From UBA7398 sp964567545 (GTDB lineage Bacteria > Actinomycetota > Actinomycetes > Nanopelagicales > Nanopelagicaceae): a DNA stretch of 64,000 nt. Location: contig CAZMNB010000001.1 in the NCBI GenBank assembly GCA_964567545.1, positions 1 through 64,000 on the forward strand. The letters are read 5' to 3'. Positions 17,427 to 26,443 of the stretch are shown piece after piece; the stretch's first letter is position 1, and every line of letters begins with the position of its first letter. Below the pieces are notes generated by a model. That model was not told the DNA's origin and did not search any database. It saw only the letters and a list, made by a program, of their open reading frames with translations. The position numbers and the translations under genes are program-made.

Positions 17427-17499
17427 CCTCTACTTGAGGGTTGGACCGTGTCGGTGATTGATTCCAAGAAGGTGACCCTCTACCTTTTGCTAGTAGGTA
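17427..17499 (+). promoter_or_regulatory. Repeat-rich promoter region of the second merR gene
   Basis: Direct CCTCTAC half-sites occur at 17427-17433 and 17477-17483. GAGGGT (17436-17441) pairs with ACCCTC (17475-17480). A 19-bp dyad TACCT-N9-AGGTA spans 17481-17499, the size expected in a MerR-type promoter spacer. Autoregulation by the adjacent MerR protein is the likely meaning (inference). Confidence 0.5.
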
Positions 17500-17533
17500 A
17501 GAATCCTTCCCCGACCTATAGATGAGGCGTTAA

Positions 17534-18037
17534 ATGTCTGACCATAAAAACACTGGTTACCGCGGCGCCACTGCTTGTACTGCAGCAGGAATTTCCTATC
17601 GGCAATTGGATTATTGGGCTCGCACGGGGTTAGTTGAACCAACCGTTAGGAGCGCTTCCGGATCTGGAACTCAACGGTTATACGGATTCCAGGACATTCT
17701 CGTTTTAAAGATTGTAAAGCGGCTATTGGATACCGGGGTATCACTTCAAAATATTCGAACCGCAGTTAGCCATTTGCGTGCTCGAGGTATCGAAGATTTA
17801 GCACGGATTACGCTGATGAGTGACGGTGCTTCGATTTATGAATGCACCAACTCCGAGGAAATTATCGACCTTCTGCAAGGCGGGCAAGGTGTCTTTGGGA
17901 TTGCAATTGGAAAGGTCTGGAGTGAGGTTGAAGGCTCGCTTTCGGTCTTACAAGGCGAGAATTTAGATGATGGGATGATTCTTTCTGGAAACGAAAGTGA
18001 CGAACTCGCAGCACGTAGAAAACTCCGCGGAGCTTAA
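17534..18037 (+). CDS. MerR-family regulator (Rv1830-like)
   Basis: A 167-residue MerR-type regulator. The DNA-binding domain covers about residues 8-85 (GISYRQLDYWARTGLVEPTV, RLYGFQDILVLKIVKRLLDTG); the C-terminal part lacks an obvious metal-binding cysteine pattern, having only one Cys in CTNSEE, so metal sensing is unlikely. Positionally it equals Rv1830 of mycobacteria. The upstream region carries dyads that may be its own operator. gcvP follows after 68 bases. Confidence 0.87.
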   Translation: MSDHKNTGYRGATACTAAGISYRQLDYWARTGLVEPTVRSASGSGTQRLYGFQDILVLKIVKRLLDTGVSLQNIRTAVSHLRARGIEDLARITLMSDGASIYECTNSEEIIDLLQGGQGVFGIAIGKVWSEVEGSLSVLQGENLDDGMILSGNESDELAARRKLRGA

Positions 18038-18051
18038 TTTCCGATAGTTTT

Positions 18052-18097
18052 CCTTCCTCAAGCTCTTATCTGTAAATAGCTAAGAAGATTTGGAAGG
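18052..18097 (+). promoter_or_regulatory. Hairpin covering the gcvP Shine-Dalgarno
   Basis: CCTTCC (18052-18057) is complementary to GGAAGG (18092-18097), which lies 8 bases before the gcvP GTG and is its only good ribosome site. Inside, TCTTA (18064-18068) pairs with TAAGA (18081-18085). The nested hairpin would hide the ribosome site. It lacks the conserved core of glycine riboswitches. Confidence 0.45.
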
Positions 18098-18105
18098 CGC
18101 GGATA

Positions 18106-20964
18106 GTGAGTGAAATCAGAAGTGAATTCAGAGATAGGCATATAGGTCCATCTAACGCGCAAGTAAACACAATGTTAATTGAGCTTGGTTTTGCAGATCT
18201 AAAAGAATTTATTGCGAAAGTTTTGCCCGAGAGTATCGCCATGAAAACATCACTCCGGGATTTACTGCCCCCAGCGATTAGTGAAGTAGCAGCAATTGCA
18301 GAATTGCGAGATTTTGCCAGTAAAAATCGGATTGCCACATCGCTAATTGGGACTGGTTACTACGGAACAATTACACCACCAGTTGTATTACGAAATGTCT
18401 TAGAAAACCCAGCTTGGTACACCGCGTACACGCCTTATCAGCCGGAGATTAGCCAAGGTAGATTAGAAGCACTTTTTGCTTTCCAAACCATGGTTTCCGA
18501 CCTAACTGGATTGCCAATAGCGAACGCATCAATGCTAGATGAAGGGACAGCAGCAGCTGAAGCAATGGTGCTTGCCCATCGGGTTTGGAAAGGTGCATCG
18601 GATGCAGTTTTCTTGATTGACAAAAATTTACACCCGCAAACGATTGCGGTAATTACTACTAGAGCTAAACCGCTAAAGATTCAGAGTGAAATTGTTGATC
18701 TAGCTTCATCTGAAAAACTTAATTCAAATGCTTTCGGCTTGATCGTGCAATATCCAAACACTTTTGGTGCAATTTCAAATTCAGCATCAGTGATTAATTG
18801 GATGCATGAAAGAGATGGCCTTGCAATAATGGCGGTTGATCTACTTGCGTTAACACTTATCAAATCACCAGGGGAGTGGGAAGCTGATATCGCAGTTGGA
18901 ACGGCGCAACGGTTTGGTGTACCAATGGGTTTTGGCGGACCACATGCCGGTTTTATCGCGGTACGTTCCGGATTAGAACGATCAATGCCCGGAAGATTGA
19001 TCGGTGAAAGCATTGATTCGCATGGCAATCCCGCGCTTCGGTTGGCCTTGCAAACAAGAGAGCAACATATCAGGCGCGACAAAGCAACTAGCAATATTTG
19101 TACCGCTCAAGTTTTGCTTGCTGTGATCTCTGCTTTTTATGCAGCATGGCATGGACCTGATGGGCTACGAGCGATTGCGGAGCGGGTTAATTCGTACGCC
19201 GTAACTTTTTCTAGAAAATTGACAGAACATGGAATAGTTTTGAGCAACTCGCAAATCTTTGACACTGTCACTTTTCAATATAATGATTATGAAAAACTTA
19301 AATCTAAAGCGGAAGCAGCCGGATATAACTTACGATATACGGGAGATTTAATTGGCGTCAGTTTTGACGAAACTACTACAAATTCTGTTCTCGTCGACCT
19401 ATTTGCTTTTCTCGGAATATCTTGGGATGGAACGCTACTAAAAAGCGTCGTGGCTAAAGAATTTACTAGGGGTACAAAGTTTTTACAGCATCCGATTTTC
19501 AATTCATATCATTCTGAAACTGCGATGTTGCGTTATTTGAGAACGCTCTCTGATCGAGATTTAGCGTTGGACCGAACCATGATCCCGCTCGGATCGTGCA
19601 CTATGAAATTGAATGCAACCACGGAAATGGAATCTATAACCTGGCCGGAATTTGCATCGCTTCACCCATTTGCACCGATTGCACAGAGCGCTGGTACTCG
19701 TGAATTAATCGCTCAACTTTCTAATTGGTTGATCGGAATCACTGGTTATGATGCAGTTTCGTTACAACCCAACGCTGGCTCCCAAGGCGAATTCGCTGGA
19801 TTGTTGGCAATTAGAAATTATCTAGACAATAAAGGGGAGTCCAATCGAGATATCTGTTTAATCCCATCCAGCGCGCATGGCACCAACGCTGCGAGTGCGG
19901 TAATGGCTGGCATGCGAGTTGTAGTGATTGAATGTGATGAAGCTGGAAATGTTAGCGTCACTGATTTGAAAGGAAAGATCGCTCAATATCGCGAAAACTT
20001 AGCGGCTTTGATGGTGACTTACCCATCGACCCATGGTGTATTCGAAGAGGCAATCGGCGAGATATGTGGTCTGATTCATGATGCGGGCGGCCAGGTTTAT
20101 GTAGATGGTGCAAATTTAAATGCGTTAGTTGGGTTGGCACAACCAGGAAAATTTGGCGCTGATGTATCACACCTAAATCTGCATAAAACTTTCTGCATTC
20201 CACATGGCGGCGGGGGACCAGGGGTTGGCCCAGTAATTTCTCGTTCTCATTTAGCACCGTTTTTACCTAATCATCCATTAGATATAACTGCTGGCCCGAT
20301 AACAGGTCCAGGACCAATTTCAGCTGCGCCATTTGGATCTGCCGCAATATTGCCGATTTCTTGGGCATATATTCGAATGATGGGCGGCGACGGATTAACT
20401 TCTGCGACTGAGATCGCAATTCTCTCAGCAAATTATATTGCGTTGAAATTAGGTAGCGCTTATCCAATTCTATATAGTGGTAAAAACGCGCTAATTGCTC
20501 ATGAATGTATTATTGATTTACGAGATTTAACCAAGTTAAGTGGCGTGACTGTCGATGACATTGCGAAACGATTAATGGATTACGGTTTTCATGCGCCAAC
20601 TATGAGTTTTCCAGTACCAGGCACCTTTATGATCGAACCAACTGAAAGTGAAGATATTCGCGAATTGGACCGATTTATCGCCGCTATGCTCTCGATTCGA
20701 AGCGAGATAGATGAAATTATTGATGGCAAAGTTACAATTACAAATTCCGCGTTACGAAATGCGCCACATACTATGAGCGATCTTTTGCAAACCCAATGGA
20801 AGCGGCCTTATTCGAGAGAATTTGCAGCGTTTCCAACGGGTGTAGAAGTTGGATTAACCCGTGCCGGAAAATACTGGCCGACTACGGGGCGGATAGACGG
20901 GGCGTACGGGGATCGGAATCTGGTTTGTGCTTGCGAACCTATCTCGGCGATCGCAATCAATTAA
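18106..20964 (+). CDS. gcvP: Glycine dehydrogenase (decarboxylating), P protein
   Basis: A 952-residue fused P-protein of the glycine cleavage system, a PLP enzyme that decarboxylates glycine and passes the aminomethyl group to GcvH. It starts with the usual FRDRHIGPS motif; the PLP lysine is in LNLHKTFCIPHGGGGPG near residue 694; both halves are present and full length. GTG start with GGAAGG ribosome site. It is the last + strand gene before the convergent junction and the dif-like site. Confidence 0.96.
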   Translation: MSEIRSEFRDRHIGPSNAQVNTMLIELGFADLKEFIAKVLPESIAMKTSLRDLLPPAISEVAAIAELRDFASKNRIATSLIGTGYYGTITPPVVLRNVLENPAWYTAYTPYQPEISQGRLEALFAFQTMVSDLTGLPIANASMLDEGTAAAEAMVLAHRVWKGASDAVFLIDKNLHPQTIAVITTRAKPLKIQSEIVDLASSEKLNSNAFGLIVQYPNTFGAISNSASVINWMHERDGLAIMAVDLLALTLIKSPGEWEADIAVGTAQRFGVPMGFGGPHAGFIAVRSGLERSMPGRLIGESIDSHGNPALRLALQTREQHIRRDKATSNICTAQVLLAVISAFYAAWHGPDGLRAIAERVNSYAVTFSRKLTEHGIVLSNSQIFDTVTFQYNDYEKLKSKAEAAGYNLRYTGDLIGVSFDETTTNSVLVDLFAFLGISWDGTLLKSVVAKEFTRGTKFLQHPIFNSYHSETAMLRYLRTLSDRDLALDRTMIPLGSCTMKLNATTEMESITWPEFASLHPFAPIAQSAGTRELIAQLSNWLIGITGYDAVSLQPNAGSQGEFAGLLAIRNYLDNKGESNRDICLIPSSAHGTNAASAVMAGMRVVVIECDEAGNVSVTDLKGKIAQYRENLAALMVTYPSTHGVFEEAIGEICGLIHDAGGQVYVDGANLNALVGLAQPGKFGADVSHLNLHKTFCIPHGGGGPGVGPVISRSHLAPFLPNHPLDITAGPITGPGPISAAPFGSAAILPISWAYIRMMGGDGLTSATEIAILSANYIALKLGSAYPILYSGKNALIAHECIIDLRDLTKLSGVTVDDIAKRLMDYGFHAPTMSFPVPGTFMIEPTESEDIRELDRFIAAMLSIRSEIDEIIDGKVTITNSALRNAPHTMSDLLQTQWKRPYSREFAAFPTGVEVGLTRAGKYWPTTGRIDGAYGDRNLVCACEPISAIAIN

Positions 20965-20982
20965 CCGATTTACGCTGGTTTT

Positions 20983-21010
20983 ACTTTACATAATGTCACT
21001 TATCGGCGAT
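20983..21010 (-). other. dif: dif-like site (XerC/XerD recombination site)
   Basis: Read on the - strand the 28 bp are: XerC arm ATCGCCGATAA (21010-21000), centre GTGACA (20999-20994), XerD arm TTATGTAAAGT (20993-20983). Against the actinobacterial dif consensus as I remember it (TTCGCCGATAA / T-N-N-ACA / TTATGTCAAGT) only three defined positions differ, and the XerD arm is also close to the B. subtilis arm TTATGTAAACT. It lies exactly where gene direction switches. It overlaps the last codons and stop of ppm1. Confidence 0.82.
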
Positions 21011-21737
21011 ATTTGTAGGTACCAAAACCCCATTTAGTGACATTCCAGAGCGCTTCAGCCACAATCTTTTTGCTCATTTTTGAAACGCCGCCAGCTCTTT
21101 CAATGAATGTTATAGGTACTTGTGCGATTGAAAATCCATTAATCGAACTTCTCAAAGCAACTTCGATTTGAAAACAATATCCTTGTGAATTTATATTCCC
21201 TAAATCAATTTCTTCCAAAACTTCGCGATGGAATGCACGAAAACCGCTCGTTATATCCTTAAGATCTAATCGAAGCGCAAACCTTGCATATCCGGTTCCG
21301 ATTTTAGAAATTAATTGTCGAGAGAGCGGCCAATTTACAACCGACCCGCCAGGCATCCATCGGGTACCAATTGCCAGATCATGCCCGCTCAACGCGTCCA
21401 GAAGTCTGACTAATTGTTCAGGTTGATGGCTCAAATCCGCATCAATTTCACAAAGATAATCGAAATCTTTGGCTAAACCCCAATTGAAACCCGCGATATA
21501 GGCAGGGCCAAGTCCCCCTTTACCTGGTCTATCTAAAACCGTAATCCAAAGCAAGGCTCGTTCTTTGACAGCGTTTGATGTTCCGTCCGGAGAATTGTCA
21601 TCAACAATCAACAAGGAAATGTCATATCTATCTGCAAGGTCTTTTCTAACCTGGGATATCCGAGTGATCAGACCATGTATCGATTCAATTTCATTAAAAG
21701 TAGGCGATACGATTAATACTTTAGGTAGTTTATCCAT
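21000..21737 (-). CDS. ppm1: Polyprenol-phosphate mannosyltransferase (Ppm1/DPM1-like)
   Basis: A 245-residue GT2-family glycosyltransferase that makes polyprenyl-phospho-mannose from GDP-mannose. The family motifs SPTFNEIESI, VDDNSPDGT (near residue 46) and the metal-binding EIDADLSHQP (near 97) are present, with the late GYCFQIEV and FIERAGGVSKM motifs. There is no membrane anchor. lnt overlaps its start by 8 bases; in mycobacteria the two domains are fused in one protein, here they are separate genes. Its stop codon and last residues (Y-R-R) lie in the XerC arm of dif. Confidence 0.9.
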   Translation of the reverse strand: MDKLPKVLIVSPTFNEIESIHGLITRISQVRKDLADRYDISLLIVDDNSPDGTSNAVKERALLWITVLDRPGKGGLGPAYIAGFNWGLAKDFDYLCEIDADLSHQPEQLVRLLDALSGHDLAIGTRWMPGGSVVNWPLSRQLISKIGTGYARFALRLDLKDITSGFRAFHREVLEEIDLGNINSQGYCFQIEVALRSSINGFSIAQVPITFIERAGGVSKMSKKIVAEALWNVTKWGFGTYKYRR

Positions 21738-23166
21738 CTTTTCTCCGCCGTAACGATACTATAAAGATTCCTGCAATAACAATTTCGGGCAAGTTGCGGT
21801 GTTTTGAAATTGGCGTATCGTAATTATTCAAATGCATCTGACTTGATAGTGAAGTTGAGGTGAATTGATTCGCTTTCGACACAACTCCCCCTTTGTTATT
21901 AAGAAATCCGGTAAAACCGGTAGTAGAAACAACTGCTGTGGCTTTTCGTAGTTCGTATGCTCTCACACGCGCAATCAGAAACTGCTGAGCGGCCTCTGCG
22001 CTTCTCCCGAATGTCGCATTATTGGTCATGGAGATAAGTAAGTTATTTCCAGCGGCATTCTCCGTTGTGGTTTGATCATCTAGTAATTCGAAGCAGATAA
22101 GTGGGGTGAAAATCGCCGTTTTGCTCACCAATTGCGGCTTTTCCTCGCCCGGCAGAAAATTAGTGACATTTTTTGCAAGTGGTGAAATCTTTTCAGCAAG
22201 ATTTCGCAATGGAATGTACTCGCCAAAGGGAGCTAAATCCCGCTTCACATATCTAGAAATAGATCCGTTGCTCCGATAAAGAATTGCCGCATTTTGTGGG
22301 CCAGCGCTATTATCTAATACTGCACCGATTAATAGATCAGCGCTCGATTGTTTCCTTAGCAATTGGATTTTTCGGTCAATTTCTGGGTTCTTAAACGGGT
22401 CTAAGTCGCTTGCATTCTCCGGCCAAATAATCAAATCTGTTGGTTTTGATTTGGGTTCTGAACTGGTAAGAAATTTCTCAGTAGTCAAATAATGTTTATT
22501 AAATACCGCCATTGGCACGCTGTTGAAATTTAGATTAGCTTCAGGCACTCCCCCTTGAATAAGCGTTGCTTGTAAAGTGCCATCAGTTTCATTTCCTATT
22601 CGCTGATCGATTTTGACTTCGATTGCAAATCCAAGTAGCACGATGGTAATGAATACATAGAAAGATTTCTGTCTCATTCGATTATCGGTGAAAAGCAAGG
22701 TGAAGAGAACGGTCAAAAAACCTAATCCGGTCACACCAATTAGCGGTAGATAGAAACTAAGTGGCGAATCAATCTGCGCAAAACCTATACGCCCCCAGCC
22801 AAACCCTCCAAAAGGGAATTTTTCTCGAGCAAATTCAATCAATACCCAAATCGCCGCAAATCTAAAATAGTGCTGCAAACTTTGACGCCATCTGAAAATA
22901 GCGAAAATAGCGAAGAAAAATGATTCCCCAAATACCAGAATTAACCACGGAAGCGCACCAACAAATATAGAACTCCAATGCAGTAGCGGCGCGAAAAAAA
23001 AGATTCCATACAATATCGATATATACGATCGCTTCCTAAAATTTGCAGATAATAATTCTTTGTAAAATATGGCAATTGATATCGGAGCTAAGAACCATAG
23101 ATTTAGCGGTGGAAATGTGGCTGATAGCAGCGCTCCGGCGAGCAGGGTTTTTAAAAGATTTACCAA
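21730..23166 (-). CDS. lnt: Apolipoprotein N-acyltransferase
   Basis: A 478-residue membrane enzyme that adds the third acyl chain to lipoproteins. The first 185 residues hold about six to eight membrane helices; the nitrilase-like domain follows with the catalytic triad Glu in IIWPENAS (near 248), Lys in YVKRDLAPFGEYIP (near 308) and Cys in PLICFELLD (near 360). One more hydrophobic segment is near the end. It overlaps both the exonuclease gene and ppm1, and is co-transcribed with ppm1. Confidence 0.92.
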   Translation of the reverse strand: MVNLLKTLLAGALLSATFPPLNLWFLAPISIAIFYKELLSANFRKRSYISILYGIFFFAPLLHWSSIFVGALPWLILVFGESFFFAIFAIFRWRQSLQHYFRFAAIWVLIEFAREKFPFGGFGWGRIGFAQIDSPLSFYLPLIGVTGLGFLTVLFTLLFTDNRMRQKSFYVFITIVLLGFAIEVKIDQRIGNETDGTLQATLIQGGVPEANLNFNSVPMAVFNKHYLTTEKFLTSSEPKSKPTDLIIWPENASDLDPFKNPEIDRKIQLLRKQSSADLLIGAVLDNSAGPQNAAILYRSNGSISRYVKRDLAPFGEYIPLRNLAEKISPLAKNVTNFLPGEEKPQLVSKTAIFTPLICFELLDDQTTTENAAGNNLLISMTNNATFGRSAEAAQQFLIARVRAYELRKATAVVSTTGFTGFLNNKGGVVSKANQFTSTSLSSQMHLNNYDTPISKHRNLPEIVIAGIFIVSLRRRKDG

Positions 23167-24059
23167 CCGAGTGCATCCATCATTCGATCAATGCTACTTC
23201 CCAAGCCATATTTCTTTCGGTAATTTTCGATACTTTCGATGTTTTTAGGTCGGTTTGGTACGGCATGGGATATTTTCGGAACTGGTGCATCGATTGCGCA
23301 GTGAACTACTTTCGGCGCAATCTTTATATATTCACTTCCTTCAATTAATTTTCGTTGCAACAAGGGCTTCAAACGGGAATCACCGGAATGAGCAGCTACT
23401 AAGGCGTCATCTAGCGATTTAAAGCTATTAGCAATTACCGCAGCTCCTTTTTCACCGATGCCACGTACCCCGGGAAGACCATCAGAGGCATCGCCCCGAA
23501 CCATAGCGAATAGCGCATACCTATCCCCTGGTATCTCATATTTCTTTTTAATCCATGCATGATCAACTAAATCGTGAGCTGAAATCCCTTTGGCTAAATA
23601 GACAACTTTTACATCTTTATCGGGATCTACTAATTGGAATAGATCTCGGTCCCCGGTAACTATTCTGATAGGTCCAATTTCCGTTGCGGAAATTGTTGCA
23701 ATCACATCGTCAGCTTCATAGTCATCCACACCGATAACCGCAATACCAAAAAGATCTAATAGATCCAAAAGAATTGGAATTTGCGGAGTTAACAAATCTG
23801 GTTCTTCCTCTTCGCCATCCGCAGCCAATCTATTCGATTTATATTCAGGGAAAAGTTCTACTCGCCAAGTAGGGCGCCAATCACCATCAAGACAAGCTAC
23901 CAATCGATTCGGTTGATATTTTTGGATCAATCGAGCAGACATATCTAAAAAACCTTTAACCGCATTTACTGGTGTTCCATCTGGCGCTAATAAAGTATCG
24001 GGCATCCCATAGTAGGCTCGGTACCAAAGTGATGCGCTGTCTAACAACATCAAAGTCAT
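23160..24059 (-). CDS. 5'-3' exonuclease, FEN/Pol I N-domain type
   Basis: A 299-residue stand-alone 5' nuclease similar to the N-terminal domain of DNA polymerase I. Acidic metal-binding motifs are visible: LLDSASLWYRAYYG, CLDGDWRPTWR, DDYEADDVIATIS and VTGDRDLFQLVD, followed by the helix-hairpin-helix GVRGIGEKGAAVI. A role in Okazaki-fragment or repair processing is likely. Its ATG overlaps the helY stop as ATGA. Same neighbour order as in mycobacteria (Rv2090 next to helY). Confidence 0.88.
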   Translation of the reverse strand: MTLMLLDSASLWYRAYYGMPDTLLAPDGTPVNAVKGFLDMSARLIQKYQPNRLVACLDGDWRPTWRVELFPEYKSNRLAADGEEEEPDLLTPQIPILLDLLDLFGIAVIGVDDYEADDVIATISATEIGPIRIVTGDRDLFQLVDPDKDVKVVYLAKGISAHDLVDHAWIKKKYEIPGDRYALFAMVRGDASDGLPGVRGIGEKGAAVIANSFKSLDDALVAAHSGDSRLKPLLQRKLIEGSEYIKIAPKVVHCAIDAPVPKISHAVPNRPKNIESIENYRKKYGLGSSIDRMMDALGW

Positions 24060-26443
24060 GCTGTCACCGCCGAATAAGAAATAATTCCTCTATCGATTCT
24101 ACGTAACGCCTCTTTAATTGAACTCCGCATTTCTGGTCGGGCATTCAAAAGTTGGCCGAGCAAATCTATCAACTGACGGATTACACGAACGAAATCCCCC
24201 ACGGTTAATTCGCTTTCTCGCAAAATTGAACTTAACGAATGTCCACTAGCCCAACGATAACTTTGCCAGATGAAATCTAAATCTGGCTCTCGTTGAGTAG
24301 CTAAATTGTGACTTCTCTCCAATATCGTCAGCTCTTCCCATGTTTTTATCAATCTATCCAAAGGCTCATTCAATGACCTGGGAATTCTCGGCGAAGTACT
24401 TTTATCATTTCTATTTTCGAAGACACAGGTTGAAAGCAGTGCGACCAATTCAGCAGCGGGAAGCTGGTCCAAAATGCCTTTTCGCAGTGATTCGGCAATC
24501 AGGAGATCAGTTTCGGCGTAAATTTTTGTTAAAATTCTTCCGGATTCCGTAAGTTTTTCGTTTTCAATATATTTTAGTTCAGATAAGACAGCAATTATCC
24601 GATCAAAAGTTTTGGGAATTACATTAGTACGAGATTCAATCCGTTTAATCAATCCTGAATTTTCACGGATTAGGCGTTCTCCCTTTTCAGCAATCCGAGC
24701 GTGATTTTCGCGCTCTGGGCATTGGTGACAAGGATCAGATTTCATCTCTTTACGGAGCCTTGCAATTTCATCGTCACTTTGCTTTATGAATTCTTTTCGA
24801 GTGCCACGGTAATTGCGTCCTTGCGCAACAATTTCTCGTTCGATGGCTTTTATCTGTACTCGATAGGAAATATATTTGCTGAAGTCACCTAAATGGCATC
24901 GTGATTCGTTTTCATATTGCGTGATCAATTTTTCACTTCTGCTAATCTGTTTCGTTAAACCTACAACAGCGCGATCAGCTTGAAATTGTGCGAATGACGC
25001 AGCCAATGAATTTCGCGCGAGCTCACGGTTGAACCTTGAAATCAAGTTTGCGCTCATGTTGTAGGTCGGAGAAAAAGATGATCGAAGTGGGTAGGTTCTA
25101 GTGCTGGCTAGACCTGCCGCAGTCCCAGAATCCACGGTTTCATTCCAAAGCACCACCGCATTACCTTCAATATCGATACCACGCCGGCCGGCTCTCCCAG
25201 TTAATTGAGTGTATTCACCTGGCGTGATTGCAGCATGCGTTTCGCCATTCCACTTGGTTAATTTTTCTAAAATTACGGTCCGGGCTGGCATGTTTATGCC
25301 TAACGCTAATGTTTCAGTAGCGAAAACACATCGAATCAATCCCCTCTGGAAAAGTTCTTCGATGGTTTCTTTAAACATTGGCAACAAACCAGCATGGTGT
25401 GCAGCTATCCCTCGCTCTAACGAATCGCACCATTGATAGAAATCTAATATCGCATAATCTTCCTGCGGAAGTTCGGCGGTCTTCTCAGCAATAACAGTTT
25501 TTATCTCCGAACGTTCAGCGCTAGTAGTCATGCGAAGATTTGCTTGGATACACGAACGTACCGCAGCGTCGCAACCAATCCGTGAGAAGACAAAGAAAAT
25601 TGCTGGAAGATACCCTTGACTCTCTAGTTTTTCGATAATTTCAGGTTTACTTAATTGTTTCTGACGATAGGATTTGTAATCAGCGCTATTCCAATTGCGT
25701 TGATTTGAAGAACGAATGTTTCGATGCGATTCTTTTTCCAACCGTAATATTTCTGGGTTCACTCGACCATCGTCGACAAAGAGATCTAGCAACCTATTGC
25801 CCATTAAAACATGTTGATAGAGCGGTACCGGTCGGATTTCACTTACAACGACCGCCGTATCACCGCGGATAGTATTAAGCCACTCACCGAATTCCTCAGC
25901 GTTGGAAACTGTTGCAGATAGCGATATAACTTGAATTCGGTCTGGTAAATGAATCAATATCTCTTCCCAAACCGCTCCCCGAAATTTATCGGCTAGATAA
26001 TGAACTTCATCCATCACAACGTATTTTAAATCGGCTAGCGTATTAGATTGCGCATAAATCATATTACGCAGAACTTCTGTGGTCATAACTACTATGGCTG
26101 CATCGCCATTTATCGAAGAATCACCCGTTAATAATCCGACCTTTTCTTCACCATAAACTGATACCAATTCTTGAAATTTTTGATTAGATAGCGCTTTTAT
26201 TGGAGTTGTATAAAAACATTTAGATCCTTCTTTTATTGCTAAATGAGCGGCAAACTCGCCAACAATAGTTTTACCAGCTCCGGTTGGGGCCGCCACCAAC
26301 ACACCTTTACCTGATTCAATACTGTGACACGCAGCAATTTGAAAATCATCAAACGGGAATTCGTACCCGGATTCGAAAAATTTAGTGGCCTGAAATTTTT
26401 GTCGCTTTTTTGCAGATGCAAAACGTTCCGATGGAGTCTCCAT
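24056..26443 (-). CDS. helY: HelY-like DEAD/DEAH (Ski2/Mtr4-type) helicase
   Basis: A 795-residue superfamily 2 helicase. Motifs in order: Walker A APTGAGKT (near residue 48), TTPIKALSNQKF, DEVHYL (near 140), SLSATVSN, the helicase C-terminal domain with TGRAGRRGID near 410, then a long helical region with a possible zinc knuckle CHQCPERENH near 570. It resembles yeast Ski2/Mtr4 RNA helicases; the bacterial role is unsettled. The ATG at 26443 overlaps the dagK stop as TAATG, preferred over the upstream TTG. Confidence 0.9.
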   Translation of the reverse strand: METPSERFASAKKRQKFQATKFFESGYEFPFDDFQIAACHSIESGKGVLVAAPTGAGKTIVGEFAAHLAIKEGSKCFYTTPIKALSNQKFQELVSVYGEEKVGLLTGDSSINGDAAIVVMTTEVLRNMIYAQSNTLADLKYVVMDEVHYLADKFRGAVWEEILIHLPDRIQVISLSATVSNAEEFGEWLNTIRGDTAVVVSEIRPVPLYQHVLMGNRLLDLFVDDGRVNPEILRLEKESHRNIRSSNQRNWNSADYKSYRQKQLSKPEIIEKLESQGYLPAIFFVFSRIGCDAAVRSCIQANLRMTTSAERSEIKTVIAEKTAELPQEDYAILDFYQWCDSLERGIAAHHAGLLPMFKETIEELFQRGLIRCVFATETLALGINMPARTVILEKLTKWNGETHAAITPGEYTQLTGRAGRRGIDIEGNAVVLWNETVDSGTAAGLASTRTYPLRSSFSPTYNMSANLISRFNRELARNSLAASFAQFQADRAVVGLTKQISRSEKLITQYENESRCHLGDFSKYISYRVQIKAIEREIVAQGRNYRGTRKEFIKQSDDEIARLRKEMKSDPCHQCPERENHARIAEKGERLIRENSGLIKRIESRTNVIPKTFDRIIAVLSELKYIENEKLTESGRILTKIYAETDLLIAESLRKGILDQLPAAELVALLSTCVFENRNDKSTSPRIPRSLNEPLDRLIKTWEELTILERSHNLATQREPDLDFIWQSYRWASGHSLSSILRESELTVGDFVRVIRQLIDLLGQLLNARPEMRSSIKEALRRIDRGIISYSAVTA

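Noticed and set aside
18038..18105. Glycine riboswitch before gcvP
   Set aside because: The spacer is only 68 bases and lacks the conserved glycine-aptamer core.
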